A DNA stretch of 64,000 bases from Marinoscillum sp965229915 (GCF_965229915.1 NZ_CBDDJZ010000001.1:1984001-2048000), one strand, 5' to 3'. Shown: positions 1-9,972, counted from the stretch's first letter. Notes: a model not told the origin generated them from the letters alone. Program-made: numbers and translations.

Positions 1-374
1 ATTTTTCCTCCCACGACAATATTTCCAGCCTCAGGATCACTTGTACTCACATTGATCACTTCTACATCTGAGGTATCAGATCCTCCATTAGATGCAGTGA
101 CCATCTGTACTTCATAATCTCCGGCATCTGGCAGAAACAGGGTATCCACTGCTTCACCTTTACTAAATCCATTGCCAGTATTCCACATGGTAATGAAAGC
201 ATCTGGCGTAGTGTTGGTTAGTACATAGGTGTTGTTTTGGTTGGATACTGGCTCTACGGTAAAGCTTGCAGTTGGGGGTGTTCCCCCCAATGACAAGTCC
301 TCATCTTCTGGGAAGCAGCTAGCCACTACAACAGCTACAGCTCCCATCATCATTAATATGCGTATATTTTTCAT
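1..374 (-). CDS. PKD-domain lipoprotein, partial
   Basis: The 5' part of a gene that runs off the left edge. Translation from the ATG at 374 starts MKNIRILMMMGAVAVVVASC, a lipoprotein signal peptide with the lipidated cysteine at residue 20. An acidic stretch and a PKD-like beta-sandwich follow (ASFTVEP, then TMWNTGNG and DAGDYEVQMV at about residues 33-105). It lies 24 bp after susD on the same strand, the usual place for an accessory surface glycan-binding protein (SusE/SusF-like position) in a Bacteroidota polysaccharide locus. Seen: lipobox, PKD-like fold signature, position. Inferred: cell-surface lipoprotein that helps bind the glycan handled by the neighbouring SusCD pair. The C-terminal part, which would show whether a catalytic or binding module follows, is outside the window. 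Confidence 0.75.
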   Translation of the reverse strand, partial: MKNIRILMMMGAVAVVVASCFPEDEDLSLGGTPPTASFTVEPVSNQNNTYVLTNTTPDAFITMWNTGNGFSKGEAVDTLFLPDAGDYEVQMVTASNGGSDTSDVEVINVSTSDPEAGNIVVGGK

Positions 375-398
375 CTGATCTTTTCGATTTTAGGTGAA

Positions 399-1928
399 TT
401 AATAGGCAGGATCCTGCTCCAACTTACTGTCTGCAAAATCCAACTCTGATTGTGGAATAGGCAATGCATCATGCTTACCTTCTACATAGCCTCTTGGTCC
501 CAGAATGTCGGCTGCCATACCCCATCTGACCAGATCAAACCATCGGTGTCCTTCACCTGCCAACTCGAGACGTCTTTCGCGAATGATGTTTTCAAAGGTG
601 GCCGGAACTGGTCCTAGTCCTACTCTATTGCGTACGGCGTCCAGTAGGAGCTGTGCTCTGGTGGCGTTACCACCGCCTCGTACCAGTGCTTCTGCTTCGA
701 GCAAGTAGGTGTCAGCCAGGCGTATTTCATATTCGTTGGTACCGAAGTTAAGCTCGAATGGCACTGTTGCATCTGCTGACCTGTTCTCCTCACGCCCGGC
801 GAATTTTGCCAGGAAGTATCCGGTATTTTCATGTGCGTGAGTATAAGTCACGATACCCAACTGCTCCAGGCTATCTATATTGGCGATGGTAGTGGAGTAG
901 CGTGGGTCATACACTCCCCCCTGCACAAATTCATCGACCAGACTCTGAGTGACCGTATTGAAACTCCAACCAGAAACGAAAGTCGGTGCCTGCGAAGGAT
1001 CATTGATCACGTATCCTCTTGGAGCAACCATGATTGGCATCATATTACCTTCCGTACAGCCAACACAGCCCCAGCCTCCTTGAGAAGTGGTGTTGTGACT
1101 TACCTCAAATATGGACTCAGAGTTGAATTCATTGCTCAAAAGAAAGAGGTCAGAATAGTTGTCGATCAGGGCGTATCCATAGTCATTGGCTCCTCCAGGG
1201 GTGCCATTCACTTCTTCAAACTGCTCTGCAGCCAATGCAAACTTTTCTTGCTGCAGTAACACTTTGCCGTATAGCGCATGAGCTGCGCCCTTCGTAGCTC
1301 TTCCTGCCTCTGTGGTCAGGTCTATGGTGGCTGGTAGATTCTGGATGGCATATTCCAGGTCCGCTTCCATCAACTCAAAAGCCACAGAACGCTCGTTGAC
1401 CTCTACATTGAAAATATCTGCAGCTGATACCGGCTCTTCAAATACAGGGAAGCGCTCAAAATAGCGTACCAAATCAAAGTAGTAATAGGCTCTTAGAAAC
1501 CTGACTTCACCCATGAATCGGTTTTTGAGATTTTGATCCATGTCTACTTCAGGTAATTTTTGAATGAGAATATTGGTCCTGAAAACTCCTTGATAGTTTC
1601 TATTCCAGAAGTCACCCTGTGGACCTACCACTGGATCAAGTGTGTACTTGTCCCAGACCTGCATTTCATTGATATCTGTAGGTCCACCACCTCCAGCCAT
1701 GAAATCATCCGATGCTGCATTGAGGCATGGGGTCTTCGGAACAAAACTTGCCCAACCCACCGGATCATAGGCAGCTATTAATCCATTGTAAGCCTCCTCG
1801 GCATTGCGATAGTAATTTTCCTCAAGAGCTGTTCCTTTAGGCTCCACGTTGACAAACTCGTCAGAGCAGGCGCCAAATATTCCAGCAATCAGGAACAAGG
1901 CCGTAATTCTGATATATTTCGTTTTCAT
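399..1928 (-). CDS. susD: SusD/RagB-family glycan-binding lipoprotein
   Basis: Outer-membrane lipoprotein that caps the SusC channel and binds oligosaccharides. The chosen ATG at 1928 gives a clean signal peptide, MKTKYIRITALFLIAGIFGAC, with lipidated cysteine at residue 21. The reading frame is open back to a TTG at 1946, but that start would lie only 3 bp after the susC stop and adds nothing useful. About 509 residues, normal for the family. Helical TPR-like segments such as FMGEVRFLRAYYYFDLVRYF and the C-terminal signature IIRERRLELAGEGHRWFDLVRWG are diagnostic of SusD/RagB proteins. It lies 21 bp after susC and 24 bp before the PKD lipoprotein gene, so the three form an operon. The glycan specificity cannot be read from this protein; the neighbouring GH128-like enzyme suggests beta-1,3-glucan. 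Confidence 0.93.
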   Translation of the reverse strand: MKTKYIRITALFLIAGIFGACSDEFVNVEPKGTALEENYYRNAEEAYNGLIAAYDPVGWASFVPKTPCLNAASDDFMAGGGGPTDINEMQVWDKYTLDPVVGPQGDFWNRNYQGVFRTNILIQKLPEVDMDQNLKNRFMGEVRFLRAYYYFDLVRYFERFPVFEEPVSAADIFNVEVNERSVAFELMEADLEYAIQNLPATIDLTTEAGRATKGAAHALYGKVLLQQEKFALAAEQFEEVNGTPGGANDYGYALIDNYSDLFLLSNEFNSESIFEVSHNTTSQGGWGCVGCTEGNMMPIMVAPRGYVINDPSQAPTFVSGWSFNTVTQSLVDEFVQGGVYDPRYSTTIANIDSLEQLGIVTYTHAHENTGYFLAKFAGREENRSADATVPFELNFGTNEYEIRLADTYLLEAEALVRGGGNATRAQLLLDAVRNRVGLGPVPATFENIIRERRLELAGEGHRWFDLVRWGMAADILGPRGYVEGKHDALPIPQSELDFADSKLEQDPAY

Positions 1929-1949
1929 AATTATTGTCTTTATCAATTC

Positions 1950-4900
1950 TTAAAATCCAACATTGATACCCACCATGAATGAACGCGCCTGTGGGTAAAT
2001 CCCTCGGTCTATGCCAAATGAACCTCCGCCAATTTCAGGATCGTAACCTGTGTATTCGGTGAATGTGAGCAGATTTTCAGCCATCACGTAGATTCTTGCT
2101 TTCTTCATTTTGATGGTTTCTAACAAGGATGAAGGCAATGAATAACCAAGCTGCAACACTTTCAATCGGAAGTATGAGCCATCCTCTATGTAGAAATCAG
2201 ATGGGTTTTGGAAGTTTTTATTAGGATCAGCGTCTGTCAGACGAGGGAAATCCGTGGATGTACCCGGTCCTGTCCATCGGCCCAAGGCGGCTACCTGATA
2301 GTTGGCGCCGTTGATATCCAACCTTCTCAGTCCCTGGAAAATTTCATTTCCATAAACTCCTTGTCCAAAAATCAACAGATCAAATCCTTTGTATTCAGCA
2401 TTGATGTTCACGCCATATGACCAGTCTGGTATCGGGTTCCCTAGGAACGTGCGATCATCCGGGTCGATCGTTCCATTACCATCCAGATCAGCCCACTTGA
2501 AGTCTCCAGGCTGAGCGTTCGGCTGAACAGGAGTACCTTCAGGGCCCACATAGGCATCGATTTCCTCTTGTGTTTGGAAAATACCTAATCGCTCATACCC
2601 ATAAAAAGAATTGATCGGTTGGCCCACGGCCATTCGTGCCATGGTTCCCATGTTTTGAATGCTGGAGGTATTGTAGAAGTCTACATCACCAAGATTAGTC
2701 ACTTTGTTCTCAACATAAGAAGCGTTGGCAGATACCTGCAGGTTAAGATCACCTAGCTGCTTTCTATAACCCAGCTCGATTTCCACACCTTTGTTCTCCA
2801 TGTCACCAATGTTGGCATATGGGCTACCGATTACGCCTGTATAGCTAGGTATAGGTCTGGTTCGCAAGATATCTGTGGTCACCTTTTTGTACCAATCGAA
2901 ATTCAAATTGAAATCGTCAAAAAGAGTGGTCTCAAAACCGACGTTTAACTGACTGGTCTGTTCCCATCTTAGGTCAGGGTTTGCCGGAGCATCCGGGCTA
3001 TTTCCCGCAACTGATGCGTCGGTGTTACCGAAGGTGTAGTTTCTTCCTGAGCCAATGGTGGACAAGTAGCGAAAGTCACCCAGGTTGTCGTTACCAACTA
3101 CACCGTATCCACCTCTTACTTTCAGGAAGTTCACTACCTGATTGGATGGCCAGAAGGATTCACTGGAAGCTACCCAGCCGGCAGATGCTGACGGGAAGAA
3201 CCCGTATTTATTGTTTGATCCAAATCGTGAAGATCCATCCCTACGGATAACTCCTGTTAGCAAGTATTTCTCTCCAAAGTTGTAGTTGAGTCGGGCAAAC
3301 AAGGAAGAAACCGTGTGGATCACTCCCTCTCCAGCACTTGCTGTGATGTCATCCGGTGTTACATTGTAGATGAATGAGGCATCATCATAGTTGTCTACCG
3401 GAATGTTCGCTTTAGTCACTCCAAAACTATAAACCTTGTTGTCTTTATAGGCTCCCTGGCCTAAAAGCACGGTAAAGTTATGCTCACTAAGAGACCTGGT
3501 ATAGCTTACCGTATTTTCCAGGTTCCAGTCAAACCGTCTATTAAGTCCGCCACTTATTCTGGCACTGGTCAGGTTCTGGTTGGTGGCACTGAGGAAAAAT
3601 AACGGAGTAAAATTTCTATCTCCATAGAAAGCTATCTTGCTACCGAGTGTAGATCTTAATCTCAAGCCTTCGATGGGCTCCACCTCAGCAAACACATTAC
3701 CAATGATATTGTCTGCATAGCTATGATTGCCCAATCTGGTTTGCGCATAAGCCAATGGATTGGTCATCTCCTGCAATACAATATCAGAAATTCCATATGG
3801 ATTGCCATTCTCATCACGCATGACCGGATTGTTGGCGTATGGTGGAGCTCCAGCCACCGTAGGATCTGTGATCACCGCTGGCGTGATGGGATCCAGGTTG
3901 ATCGCAGAACTCAAAGGACCTCCAAATTCACTGTTGGTGTTTCCGAGACCGATGGATTTGTTGTGCGCATAACCAATGTTTTCACCTATCGTCAACCACT
4001 CTTTGATTTTGTGAGTTGAGTTGAGACGGATGTTATCTCGGGTATACTTGGAGATCTCTGTGGAGACAATTCCTTCTTGTTCCAAGTGACCATAAGAGAA
4101 GTAAAAAGTGCTTCTATCATTACCACCACTGATGCTCAGTTCGTGATTTTGACGCTTGGCCTGATCATTGAAAATCAGGTCCTGCCAATCGGTACCTTCT
4201 CCATAGGCTTGCGGATTGGAAAACTGAGGGGCATTACCATCCGCTAAACGTGCTTCATTCCGCAAGGTGGCATATTCTGTCGCGTTTAATAAGTCCAGCT
4301 TTCTTGCCGGTCCAGATACGCCAAAGAACCCATTGTAGTTCACATTGAAGCCACCAGACTTTCCTTTCTTCGTGGTAATCAGAATAACACCTGATGCCGC
4401 TCTGGCACCATAGATCGCCTGTGAAGCAGCATCTTTCAACACTTCCACAGACTCAATGTCTGACTGGTTGAGGTAATTAATTCCTCCATTATCCACGATT
4501 ACTCCATCGACTACCCACAGTGGGTCGTTGTTGTTGAGGGTCGTAACCCCTCTTACTCGAATCGTAGCTCCCTCGCCAGGTTGTCCGTTGTTGGAGGCGA
4601 TGGTCACACCGGATACACGTCCCTGTAGTGTTTGGCTTACGTTGTTGAGTGGTAGGGATTCTAAATCCGAACCTTTTACACTAGCGATCGCTCCTGTAAC
4701 CACACTCTTCTTTTGAGCTCCATATCCGACTACCACTACTTCTTCGAGGGATTGCACATCGATGGTCAAAGACACATCTACAGAAGTACGTCCATTAAGA
4801 GGTACCTCTTGTGTGGCAAACCCTACGAATGAAAAAGTTAGAGTAGTCTGATCATTGGGTACATTTAGCCCAAAATCACCGTTGATATCAGTGATCGTAC

Positions 4901-5081
4901 CATTGGAAGTACCTTTCTCTAATACCGTCACACCGGGAAGCGCCTCACCGGTCTCCTTATCGGTCACGGTGCCTGTCACCCGAATATCCTGGGCATATGA
5001 TGCACTCCAGAATATCGAAAGACCGAATACCATCAAGAGCTTCAAAAGGCTCTTGTACATGGGTAAAATTTTCAATCTCAT
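1950..5081 (-). CDS. susC: SusC/RagA-family TonB-linked outer-membrane transporter
   Basis: Imports glycan oligosaccharides across the outer membrane using TonB energy, together with SusD. 1043 residues. Order: signal peptide ending near SASYAQ (about residue 30), a CarboxypepD_reg-like beta-sandwich (GTVTDKETGEALPGVTVLEKG), a TonB box-like/plug region with SLEEVVVVGYGAQKK, the family signature LWVVDGVIVDNGG, then a beta-barrel that ends in an aromatic residue (MVGINVGF). The start at 5081 precedes a second in-frame ATG at 5060 (MYKSLLKLL), which is also plausible. It is the first gene of the susC-susD-PKD operon. A candidate -7 box on this strand lies at 5159-5166, with an inverted repeat at the place where a -33 box would be expected, which suggests activator-dependent expression. 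Confidence 0.95.
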   Translation of the reverse strand: MRLKILPMYKSLLKLLMVFGLSIFWSASYAQDIRVTGTVTDKETGEALPGVTVLEKGTSNGTITDINGDFGLNVPNDQTTLTFSFVGFATQEVPLNGRTSVDVSLTIDVQSLEEVVVVGYGAQKKSVVTGAIASVKGSDLESLPLNNVSQTLQGRVSGVTIASNNGQPGEGATIRVRGVTTLNNNDPLWVVDGVIVDNGGINYLNQSDIESVEVLKDAASQAIYGARAASGVILITTKKGKSGGFNVNYNGFFGVSGPARKLDLLNATEYATLRNEARLADGNAPQFSNPQAYGEGTDWQDLIFNDQAKRQNHELSISGGNDRSTFYFSYGHLEQEGIVSTEISKYTRDNIRLNSTHKIKEWLTIGENIGYAHNKSIGLGNTNSEFGGPLSSAINLDPITPAVITDPTVAGAPPYANNPVMRDENGNPYGISDIVLQEMTNPLAYAQTRLGNHSYADNIIGNVFAEVEPIEGLRLRSTLGSKIAFYGDRNFTPLFFLSATNQNLTSARISGGLNRRFDWNLENTVSYTRSLSEHNFTVLLGQGAYKDNKVYSFGVTKANIPVDNYDDASFIYNVTPDDITASAGEGVIHTVSSLFARLNYNFGEKYLLTGVIRRDGSSRFGSNNKYGFFPSASAGWVASSESFWPSNQVVNFLKVRGGYGVVGNDNLGDFRYLSTIGSGRNYTFGNTDASVAGNSPDAPANPDLRWEQTSQLNVGFETTLFDDFNLNFDWYKKVTTDILRTRPIPSYTGVIGSPYANIGDMENKGVEIELGYRKQLGDLNLQVSANASYVENKVTNLGDVDFYNTSSIQNMGTMARMAVGQPINSFYGYERLGIFQTQEEIDAYVGPEGTPVQPNAQPGDFKWADLDGNGTIDPDDRTFLGNPIPDWSYGVNINAEYKGFDLLIFGQGVYGNEIFQGLRRLDINGANYQVAALGRWTGPGTSTDFPRLTDADPNKNFQNPSDFYIEDGSYFRLKVLQLGYSLPSSLLETIKMKKARIYVMAENLLTFTEYTGYDPEIGGGSFGIDRGIYPQARSFMVGINVGF

Positions 5082-5158
5082 ATTTAGTAGGTTTATTGTG
5101 AATGGTTAATTGTTAGAATCTCAAAGAATCAAGGTTCATTTATGAAATTCCATAATCT

Positions 5159-5200
5159 CAAATATAGAATCTCCCTTTAGTGATATTGAATTTATCACTA
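5159..5200 (-). promoter_or_regulatory. Candidate susC promoter with inverted repeat
   Basis: Read on the minus strand, 5159-5166 is TATATTTG, an exact match to the Bacteroidota -7 consensus TAnnTTTG, 78 bp before the susC ATG. No TTTG/TTG -33 element is found 19-21 bp upstream. That place is covered by the perfect inverted repeat TAGTGAT (5178-5184) / ATCACTA (5194-5200) with a 9-bp spacer. The layout suggests a promoter that needs an activator bound at the -33 position. The -7 match is seen; the activator is inferred. Confidence 0.5.
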
Positions 5201-5234
5201 CACTTTGATTACTTCACTAAATAAACCACCTCGC

Positions 5235-5248
5235 CATCACTACTTCAT
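5235..5248. promoter_or_regulatory. 14-bp motif shared with the regulator/GH5 intergenic region
   Basis: CATCACTACTTCAT occurs here and again, identically, at 9973-9986 between the divergent GH5 and regulator genes. The core ATCACTAC also starts at 5194, exactly 42 bp (about four helical turns) from the copy at 5236. Likely an operator for the SusR-like regulator encoded at 10049-12946; this is inference from position and repetition. Confidence 0.5.
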
Positions 5249-5616
5249 TTTATATTAGGTACTGTTTTTCAATAACTTAAATGATGATATTGGCCGGTAA
5301 GTATTCAGTAAATACATTTGAAAATTTCCCTAGAACCTAATTTATATATTAGAATAGTACAATTTCAATCAGGAAATCAACTATATGAGCCCTGAAAGTG
5401 TGCGTTGGACTAGCTTATGATGAAAGAATACGCTACATGCGGTGTGACTAAAGCAGTTTGCCTTGAAACAATGATGATTTTGCACTTCAAATTTGAAATA
5501 ATTTGAAGCTACACGAGACCTTGATTGGTCAGAAAAATGGCAATGGTACTATTCCAAGAGGTTGGTTGATGCATGCACCGAACAAAAGCTGAGAGTTTTG
5601 ATTGATTGACCTAATT
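5249..5616. other. Intergenic region between susC promoter and glucanase operon end
   Basis: About 370 bp without a supportable gene. It contains an 8-bp hairpin, CTTCAAAT (5485-5492) / ATTTGAAG (5501-5508), about 110 bp past the stop of the upstream glucanase operon. It has no following T tract on either strand, so it is at best a weak terminator. A 69-codon open frame at 5529-5738 mostly overlaps the end of the glucanase gene in another frame and has no coding signs. Confidence 0.5.
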
Positions 5617-7083
5617 CTAATAGGTAGTTCGAATAAACTTGGACACCTGCGGGGAGCTACCAGACACACTAAAGATGGCAATGTATATACCAGGTTGCCA
5701 CGAACTGATATCAATTTGCTGCAGGTCAGCTCTCTCACAGTCAGTCTGTCTTAGCACCTCTCGCCCATCAATGGCTGTGATAACCAGTGTATTCCTAACT
5801 TCAAAATGACCTGGAACTAAGCGGATTGCCTTCGAAGATGGATTAGGGTAAACAGCCAGGTCAGCAATCTCAGGACTGCTCAAAACAGGAGGTCGCTCCT
5901 CAAGAATAGCTATCCAGTTCAGGTTAAAACCAGATTGTAGCACCTCCAGACGAATAACATGCTCACCTGTGCTTAGCTCAATTTCGGATGGCAAGGTCCT
6001 CCACTTTCCCCAACCACCCGTAGATAGTAAGTCAATAGTGAACGTAGATTTGTCATCCACTGTGATGGACAGTTTGCCCGACCTATTAGCTGCATACCGC
6101 AGATCAAAAGTGAATGAACGGGACGACTGTACATCTACCTGATATTCTACCCAATCACCAACGTCAAGATGACTTAATTGTATCAGTCCATCTGTATCAG
6201 TTGTTAGTTCTAGTTGAGCACCATCCGTTTTTTGATAGTTTTCTGCTTCAATTTTAGCCGGCAGTTGCAAGTATTGGGTGGTATCATGGACTGGCATATT
6301 CACATAAAGCTCACCTAGTTCGGTTAACTGTCCTGTTGAACCAAGAATGGAAATATGGGGGCCGTTACCTCTTCCAGTAAACCAGGCGTAACGAAACACA
6401 TTCGGATCGTTTTCCATCAATTCTACTGCATCGATCAGGAATCTCTTTTGCTGATCCAGACTGATATTCTCCTGATCCCAGCAGGCAATTTCCGTCACCC
6501 AAAGTGGTCTATCGTATTTCTTAAAAAGATCTAAATACCATTCCAATCCACCACATCCATACCAATGAACAGCAATATAATCTACCCGGCAGTCTACGCA
6601 TTCGTCAAAAAAAGCATCCAGGTATTCAACGGGATCCGAATAATTTACACCATTTTCTGACACACAGTCACCACAGAAATTCACTGCGGGACCTACCAGT
6701 TTTAAGTTGAACTCATCTGCCAATGCTTCGAGCTCCGGCCAAACTGCAGCAGCCTCCGAAGGGGTCATATTGGCCTGATCGGTAAAATTGGGCTCATTGA
6801 ACCCCAATAAATAGTCTATCTGTGGATTATTGGTAAGAAAGTCATACAGTCCATCTCTATCAAAAGCGCCATTCCATGCCATGGGGACAAATTGAACATT
6901 AAAATCCTGATAGTTGGCACGCACGCCGGCATCTGGAAGATGGTACCAGTTGTACCACCAACTCACTCCTGAAGAAATGGCTCGAAGATCGCTCCCAGTA
7001 TGATGTCCATATCCCAGGCCGCGTTTCTGAGCATCAAGCCTAAGAAAAGTACTTAGGAGACATAGAAAAAAGAGCCATTTCAC
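5617..7083 (-). CDS. Secreted GH128-like beta-1,3-glucanase with CBM6 and T9SS sorting domain
   Basis: Predicted endo-beta-1,3-glucanase of the Asl1-like/GH128 family. 488 residues. Signal peptide about 1-19; TIM-barrel about 20-265 with two candidate catalytic glutamates at strand ends, E97 in GFNEPNF (acid/base) and E198 in LWVTEIACW (nucleophile). A CBM6-like carbohydrate-binding domain follows at about 277-393 (IEAENYQ, DVGDWVEYQVDV, FNLNWIAI). The last 80 residues are a type IX secretion sorting domain (AVYPNPSSKAIRL, GIYIAIFSV). The start is GTG at 7083, overlapping the TGA stop of the upstream GH5 gene, so the two are translationally coupled. Several paired cysteines in the barrel (FCGDC, ECVDC) suggest disulfides in an extracellular enzyme. 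The family assignment rests on motif recognition; the substrate is known for the family but inferred here. Confidence 0.82.
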   Translation of the reverse strand: MKWLFFLCLLSTFLRLDAQKRGLGYGHHTGSDLRAISSGVSWWYNWYHLPDAGVRANYQDFNVQFVPMAWNGAFDRDGLYDFLTNNPQIDYLLGFNEPNFTDQANMTPSEAAAVWPELEALADEFNLKLVGPAVNFCGDCVSENGVNYSDPVEYLDAFFDECVDCRVDYIAVHWYGCGGLEWYLDLFKKYDRPLWVTEIACWDQENISLDQQKRFLIDAVELMENDPNVFRYAWFTGRGNGPHISILGSTGQLTELGELYVNMPVHDTTQYLQLPAKIEAENYQKTDGAQLELTTDTDGLIQLSHLDVGDWVEYQVDVQSSRSFTFDLRYAANRSGKLSITVDDKSTFTIDLLSTGGWGKWRTLPSEIELSTGEHVIRLEVLQSGFNLNWIAILEERPPVLSSPEIADLAVYPNPSSKAIRLVPGHFEVRNTLVITAIDGREVLRQTDCERADLQQIDISSWQPGIYIAIFSVSGSSPQVSKFIRTTY

Positions 7084-9827
7084 CTCTTGAGTATGATCTT
7101 TTGCTGGTAGGCAGTGCTCATGGAAACAAAGTTCAAAATGTATAAGCCCTCTGGTAAATGAGAAACACTTACTCGATCATTATGGACGGATTCTTGGGCG
7201 AAAACTCGTTGACCATCCATAGACCACAATTCCAGCAACCAACTTTCATCCATATTCGGGTAAATGTTTAGTTCATCACTAGCTGGGTTGGGAAAAATAT
7301 GAGCTCCTCTGGTATTCTCTTCCAGTACGGTTCCATTAAAAGAGAACCGAAACCAGTTGAGGTTAAATTCCGGATCCACGATTTTGACACGTAGGATCCC
7401 ACGTGCTTCTGTGAGTTGCATATTGGTCTTGACTGTTTGCCAGGTTTGCCACCCACCCGTTACGGGTACATCTACACTTACCTGATTCATTACCTCACCC
7501 TGATCATCCAGCTGTTCAAATCGTAGTTTACCAGAGTTACTTTCACAGGCAATGCGCACTTCAAGTTGGTACTGCCCAGTTCCTTCCACTGCTACATTGT
7601 ACTCTAGATAGTCTCCTGCTGTAGTGTATCCTAAATTCTGACCTCCTCCCTGATCGGTCGTGTTTTCAAGTACCAGACCTTCATTAACCACAAAATCCTC
7701 AGCTTCAATCTTACCCGGTATGGGCGCGTGATAAGGTAGGCTATTTCTAATCTCAAGAGATTCAAACTGCTCCAGGCTGGTTCCATCAGCAGCCGAAATT
7801 TCAGTTCCGGAGTAGTCCAGCAACAATTCATCCGTATCCTTGAGAAGGGCAGCGGTTTTCAGCAGTAGCTGGAAATCCCCTAATACCGAGATCTCATCGA
7901 TTGCTACGACTTCCCCGCTTACAGAAAGTGCAAACCCGTCAGAAGTCACCGTTGATTGATCTAATTCCTTATTGAGGTTGAGCACGATGGCTCCACTTTC
8001 TGTAGTCTCTCCAGATACTGCCCCAAACGAAATATCCTTGAGCTCACTGGTTAAAAAAAAACCGAAGTAACTCAAATTGGAACCACCCTGATCAATGACC
8101 AGCTTAATTCTTCGGGTTCCTGCTTTAATGGGCACTTCATTCACCACCAAATCGGTCCAATTTTGAAACCCACCAGTACCTGGCAGCTCTACAGATCCTG
8201 TGGCATCTACACCATCTATTTCCAAATGAACCACACCTGCAGCTTGCCCGGCATACCGAATGGTCAGGTCATACGCTCCGGATGAGTCCACTTCTACAGT
8301 ATACAGCATCCACTCACCATCTTCTGTCCAACCCACATTGTATCCGTTGCTGTAATCGCTTTCATCTTCTGTCTCTTCGATATCCACTCCATCATTGCGG
8401 TAAGCATAGCCCAGGTTCCATGCCTGACCACCAGCACTTGTCGTGATATTGGTCACCTCTGTATCAGAATAGGCATAGTCTACCTTTCCTAAATCAAAGT
8501 CTGAGGCTGCAATAACATTTAGCTGATCAGGCGAAATTTGATGATTTTTAAATGGCTTGGTATCGTTGGAGTGTGGCTGACGGATTTTCGCATCTACTAC
8601 ATCCGGGTGAAAGATGTTGTTTTCAAGCTTCAGATCCTCAGCCAACTGCATCAAAGCCGTGTAAGCCTCTTCAGCTGATGGTTTGGCTCCACTTCCTCCC
8701 CAATAATCCAGCACCTTCTGGTAGCCTGGGTTCATTTTAATTTGAAGGGGGTTATTCCCACCTAGTTTCTTTAGCGGCCACCACGACCACCCAATCCCAT
8801 TGCTCTCCAATAAATCAATGCAATTGGTAAACCACGTGTTGGAGTTTTCACCGGTCTCACCTAGCCAGATGGGTACATTCCGATCGCTTCGCATGTTCAG
8901 CATGCCTTGAATCGCACTTTGAGTATTTGGATTCCAGTATTTGTGATAGCTAATCACCAGGTTGTCATCCCAAAGTGTGGGTAAGCCGTTGTAATTATTA
9001 CCCCAGCAGTTTCCCTCGATGACGATGATGTGTTGTTGATCCACTTCGCGTATTGCTTCCGTTACACGTTTCTGTAAATCCCACAAAAGGGTGTTTTGTG
9101 ATTCCGCACATCCATTTGGATCATTTTCATGATCCTGAAATCCCCAGTTGGGTTCATTGATGATGTCATAGGCTCCCAACATTGGCTCATCTGCATAGCG
9201 TTCTGCCAGCCTCCTCCAAAGCGCGACCATTTTTTCCTGATTAGCCTCACTTTCCCATAGTGACGGTTTGGAGGAATCATAATCGCTAATGTCGGCGTTT
9301 TCACCCTGACCTCCAGGCGCTGCATGCAGGTCCAATATCAAATACATGTTATTGGCTTTACACCACTCCAGCAAAGCATCCGTCATTTCAAAGCCCCGAT
9401 CCAGCCAGGTGATCTCTCCTGCTTCTGGCTCCTCTTCTATAGGTGGTGTGAATAGTTTATAGTGCATCGGCAAACGAATCATGTTGTAACCCCAACTTGC
9501 CATACTATCCACATCAATTTTTCGCATGTGATTGGCCCACCAGGCCTGGTAAAACTCCTGAGTTCGCTCTTCTCCTATGAGCGCTTCAATCTTTTCTTCT
9601 ATTTCGTGCTGGGGTCCTGAGGTACGCAGCATGTAACCTTCCTGAAGCATCCAGCCTCCTAACCCGATCCCTCTCCATATGACCTCCTGACCAGACTCGT
9701 CTACAATTCTGGTGCCATCGGCATGTAAAAACTGAGCATTGGTGTTACTGAAGCTTAGTAGAAGTATAATCAGGCCAATCACCTGGATCATTGATCTCCT
9801 ATTTTGAAAGTTTGATTTTTTTAGCAT
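7080..9827 (-). CDS. Secreted GH5-family glycosidase with two CBM6-like domains and T9SS sorting domain
   Basis: Multi-domain extracellular glycoside hydrolase of about 915 residues. The chosen ATG at 9827 gives MLKKSNFQNRRSMIQVIG, a positively charged start before a signal peptide ending near NTNAQ. The frame is open to a TTG at 9866, and an ATG at 9791 is also possible. GH5 TIM barrel: WRGIGLGGW at the start, RLPMHYKLF, acid/base Glu in YDIINEPNWG, nucleophile Glu in WLGETGEN. Then a first CBM6-like domain (WTEDGEWMLYTVEVDSSG, GGSNLSYFGF), an SwmB/Ig-like domain (SGAIVLNLNKELDQSTV), a second CBM6-like domain (KIEAEDFVVNEG, FNLNWFRFSF) and a T9SS tail (HIFPNPASDELNIYPN, EGLYILNF). First gene of the two-gene glucanase operon, divergent from the SusR-like regulator. 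The GH5 subfamily cannot be fixed by eye, so beta-1,3-, beta-1,6- or beta-1,4-glucanase activity remain possible. Confidence 0.88.
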   Translation of the reverse strand: MLKKSNFQNRRSMIQVIGLIILLLSFSNTNAQFLHADGTRIVDESGQEVIWRGIGLGGWMLQEGYMLRTSGPQHEIEEKIEALIGEERTQEFYQAWWANHMRKIDVDSMASWGYNMIRLPMHYKLFTPPIEEEPEAGEITWLDRGFEMTDALLEWCKANNMYLILDLHAAPGGQGENADISDYDSSKPSLWESEANQEKMVALWRRLAERYADEPMLGAYDIINEPNWGFQDHENDPNGCAESQNTLLWDLQKRVTEAIREVDQQHIIVIEGNCWGNNYNGLPTLWDDNLVISYHKYWNPNTQSAIQGMLNMRSDRNVPIWLGETGENSNTWFTNCIDLLESNGIGWSWWPLKKLGGNNPLQIKMNPGYQKVLDYWGGSGAKPSAEEAYTALMQLAEDLKLENNIFHPDVVDAKIRQPHSNDTKPFKNHQISPDQLNVIAASDFDLGKVDYAYSDTEVTNITTSAGGQAWNLGYAYRNDGVDIEETEDESDYSNGYNVGWTEDGEWMLYTVEVDSSGAYDLTIRYAGQAAGVVHLEIDGVDATGSVELPGTGGFQNWTDLVVNEVPIKAGTRRIKLVIDQGGSNLSYFGFFLTSELKDISFGAVSGETTESGAIVLNLNKELDQSTVTSDGFALSVSGEVVAIDEISVLGDFQLLLKTAALLKDTDELLLDYSGTEISAADGTSLEQFESLEIRNSLPYHAPIPGKIEAEDFVVNEGLVLENTTDQGGGQNLGYTTAGDYLEYNVAVEGTGQYQLEVRIACESNSGKLRFEQLDDQGEVMNQVSVDVPVTGGWQTWQTVKTNMQLTEARGILRVKIVDPEFNLNWFRFSFNGTVLEENTRGAHIFPNPASDELNIYPNMDESWLLELWSMDGQRVFAQESVHNDRVSVSHLPEGLYILNFVSMSTAYQQKIILKR

Positions 9828-9895
9828 TAGATTTGATGTCGGTTTTGAGGATATTTGAAAATCCAATCGTTTTCCTTGATAATTCCCTATTTCAC

Positions 9896-9903
9896 CAAAA
9901 ATA
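9896..9903 (-). promoter_or_regulatory. Candidate -7 box of the GH5 operon
   Basis: On the minus strand this reads TATTTTTG, an exact TAnnTTTG match 69 bp before the GH5 ATG. No clear -33 TTTG is seen about 20 bp upstream, as at the other two promoters of this locus. A match of this size in AT-rich DNA can occur by chance. Confidence 0.35.
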
Positions 9904-9972
9904 AAAAGGCATCTGACTGATTGATAAGATTGAGTTACATCTTAAATACATCAGCAAAAATCGGCTATACAT

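Noticed and set aside
5529..5738. 69-codon minus-strand frame at the end of the GH128-like gene
   Set aside because: Overlaps the T9SS tail of the real gene in another frame and has no coding signs.
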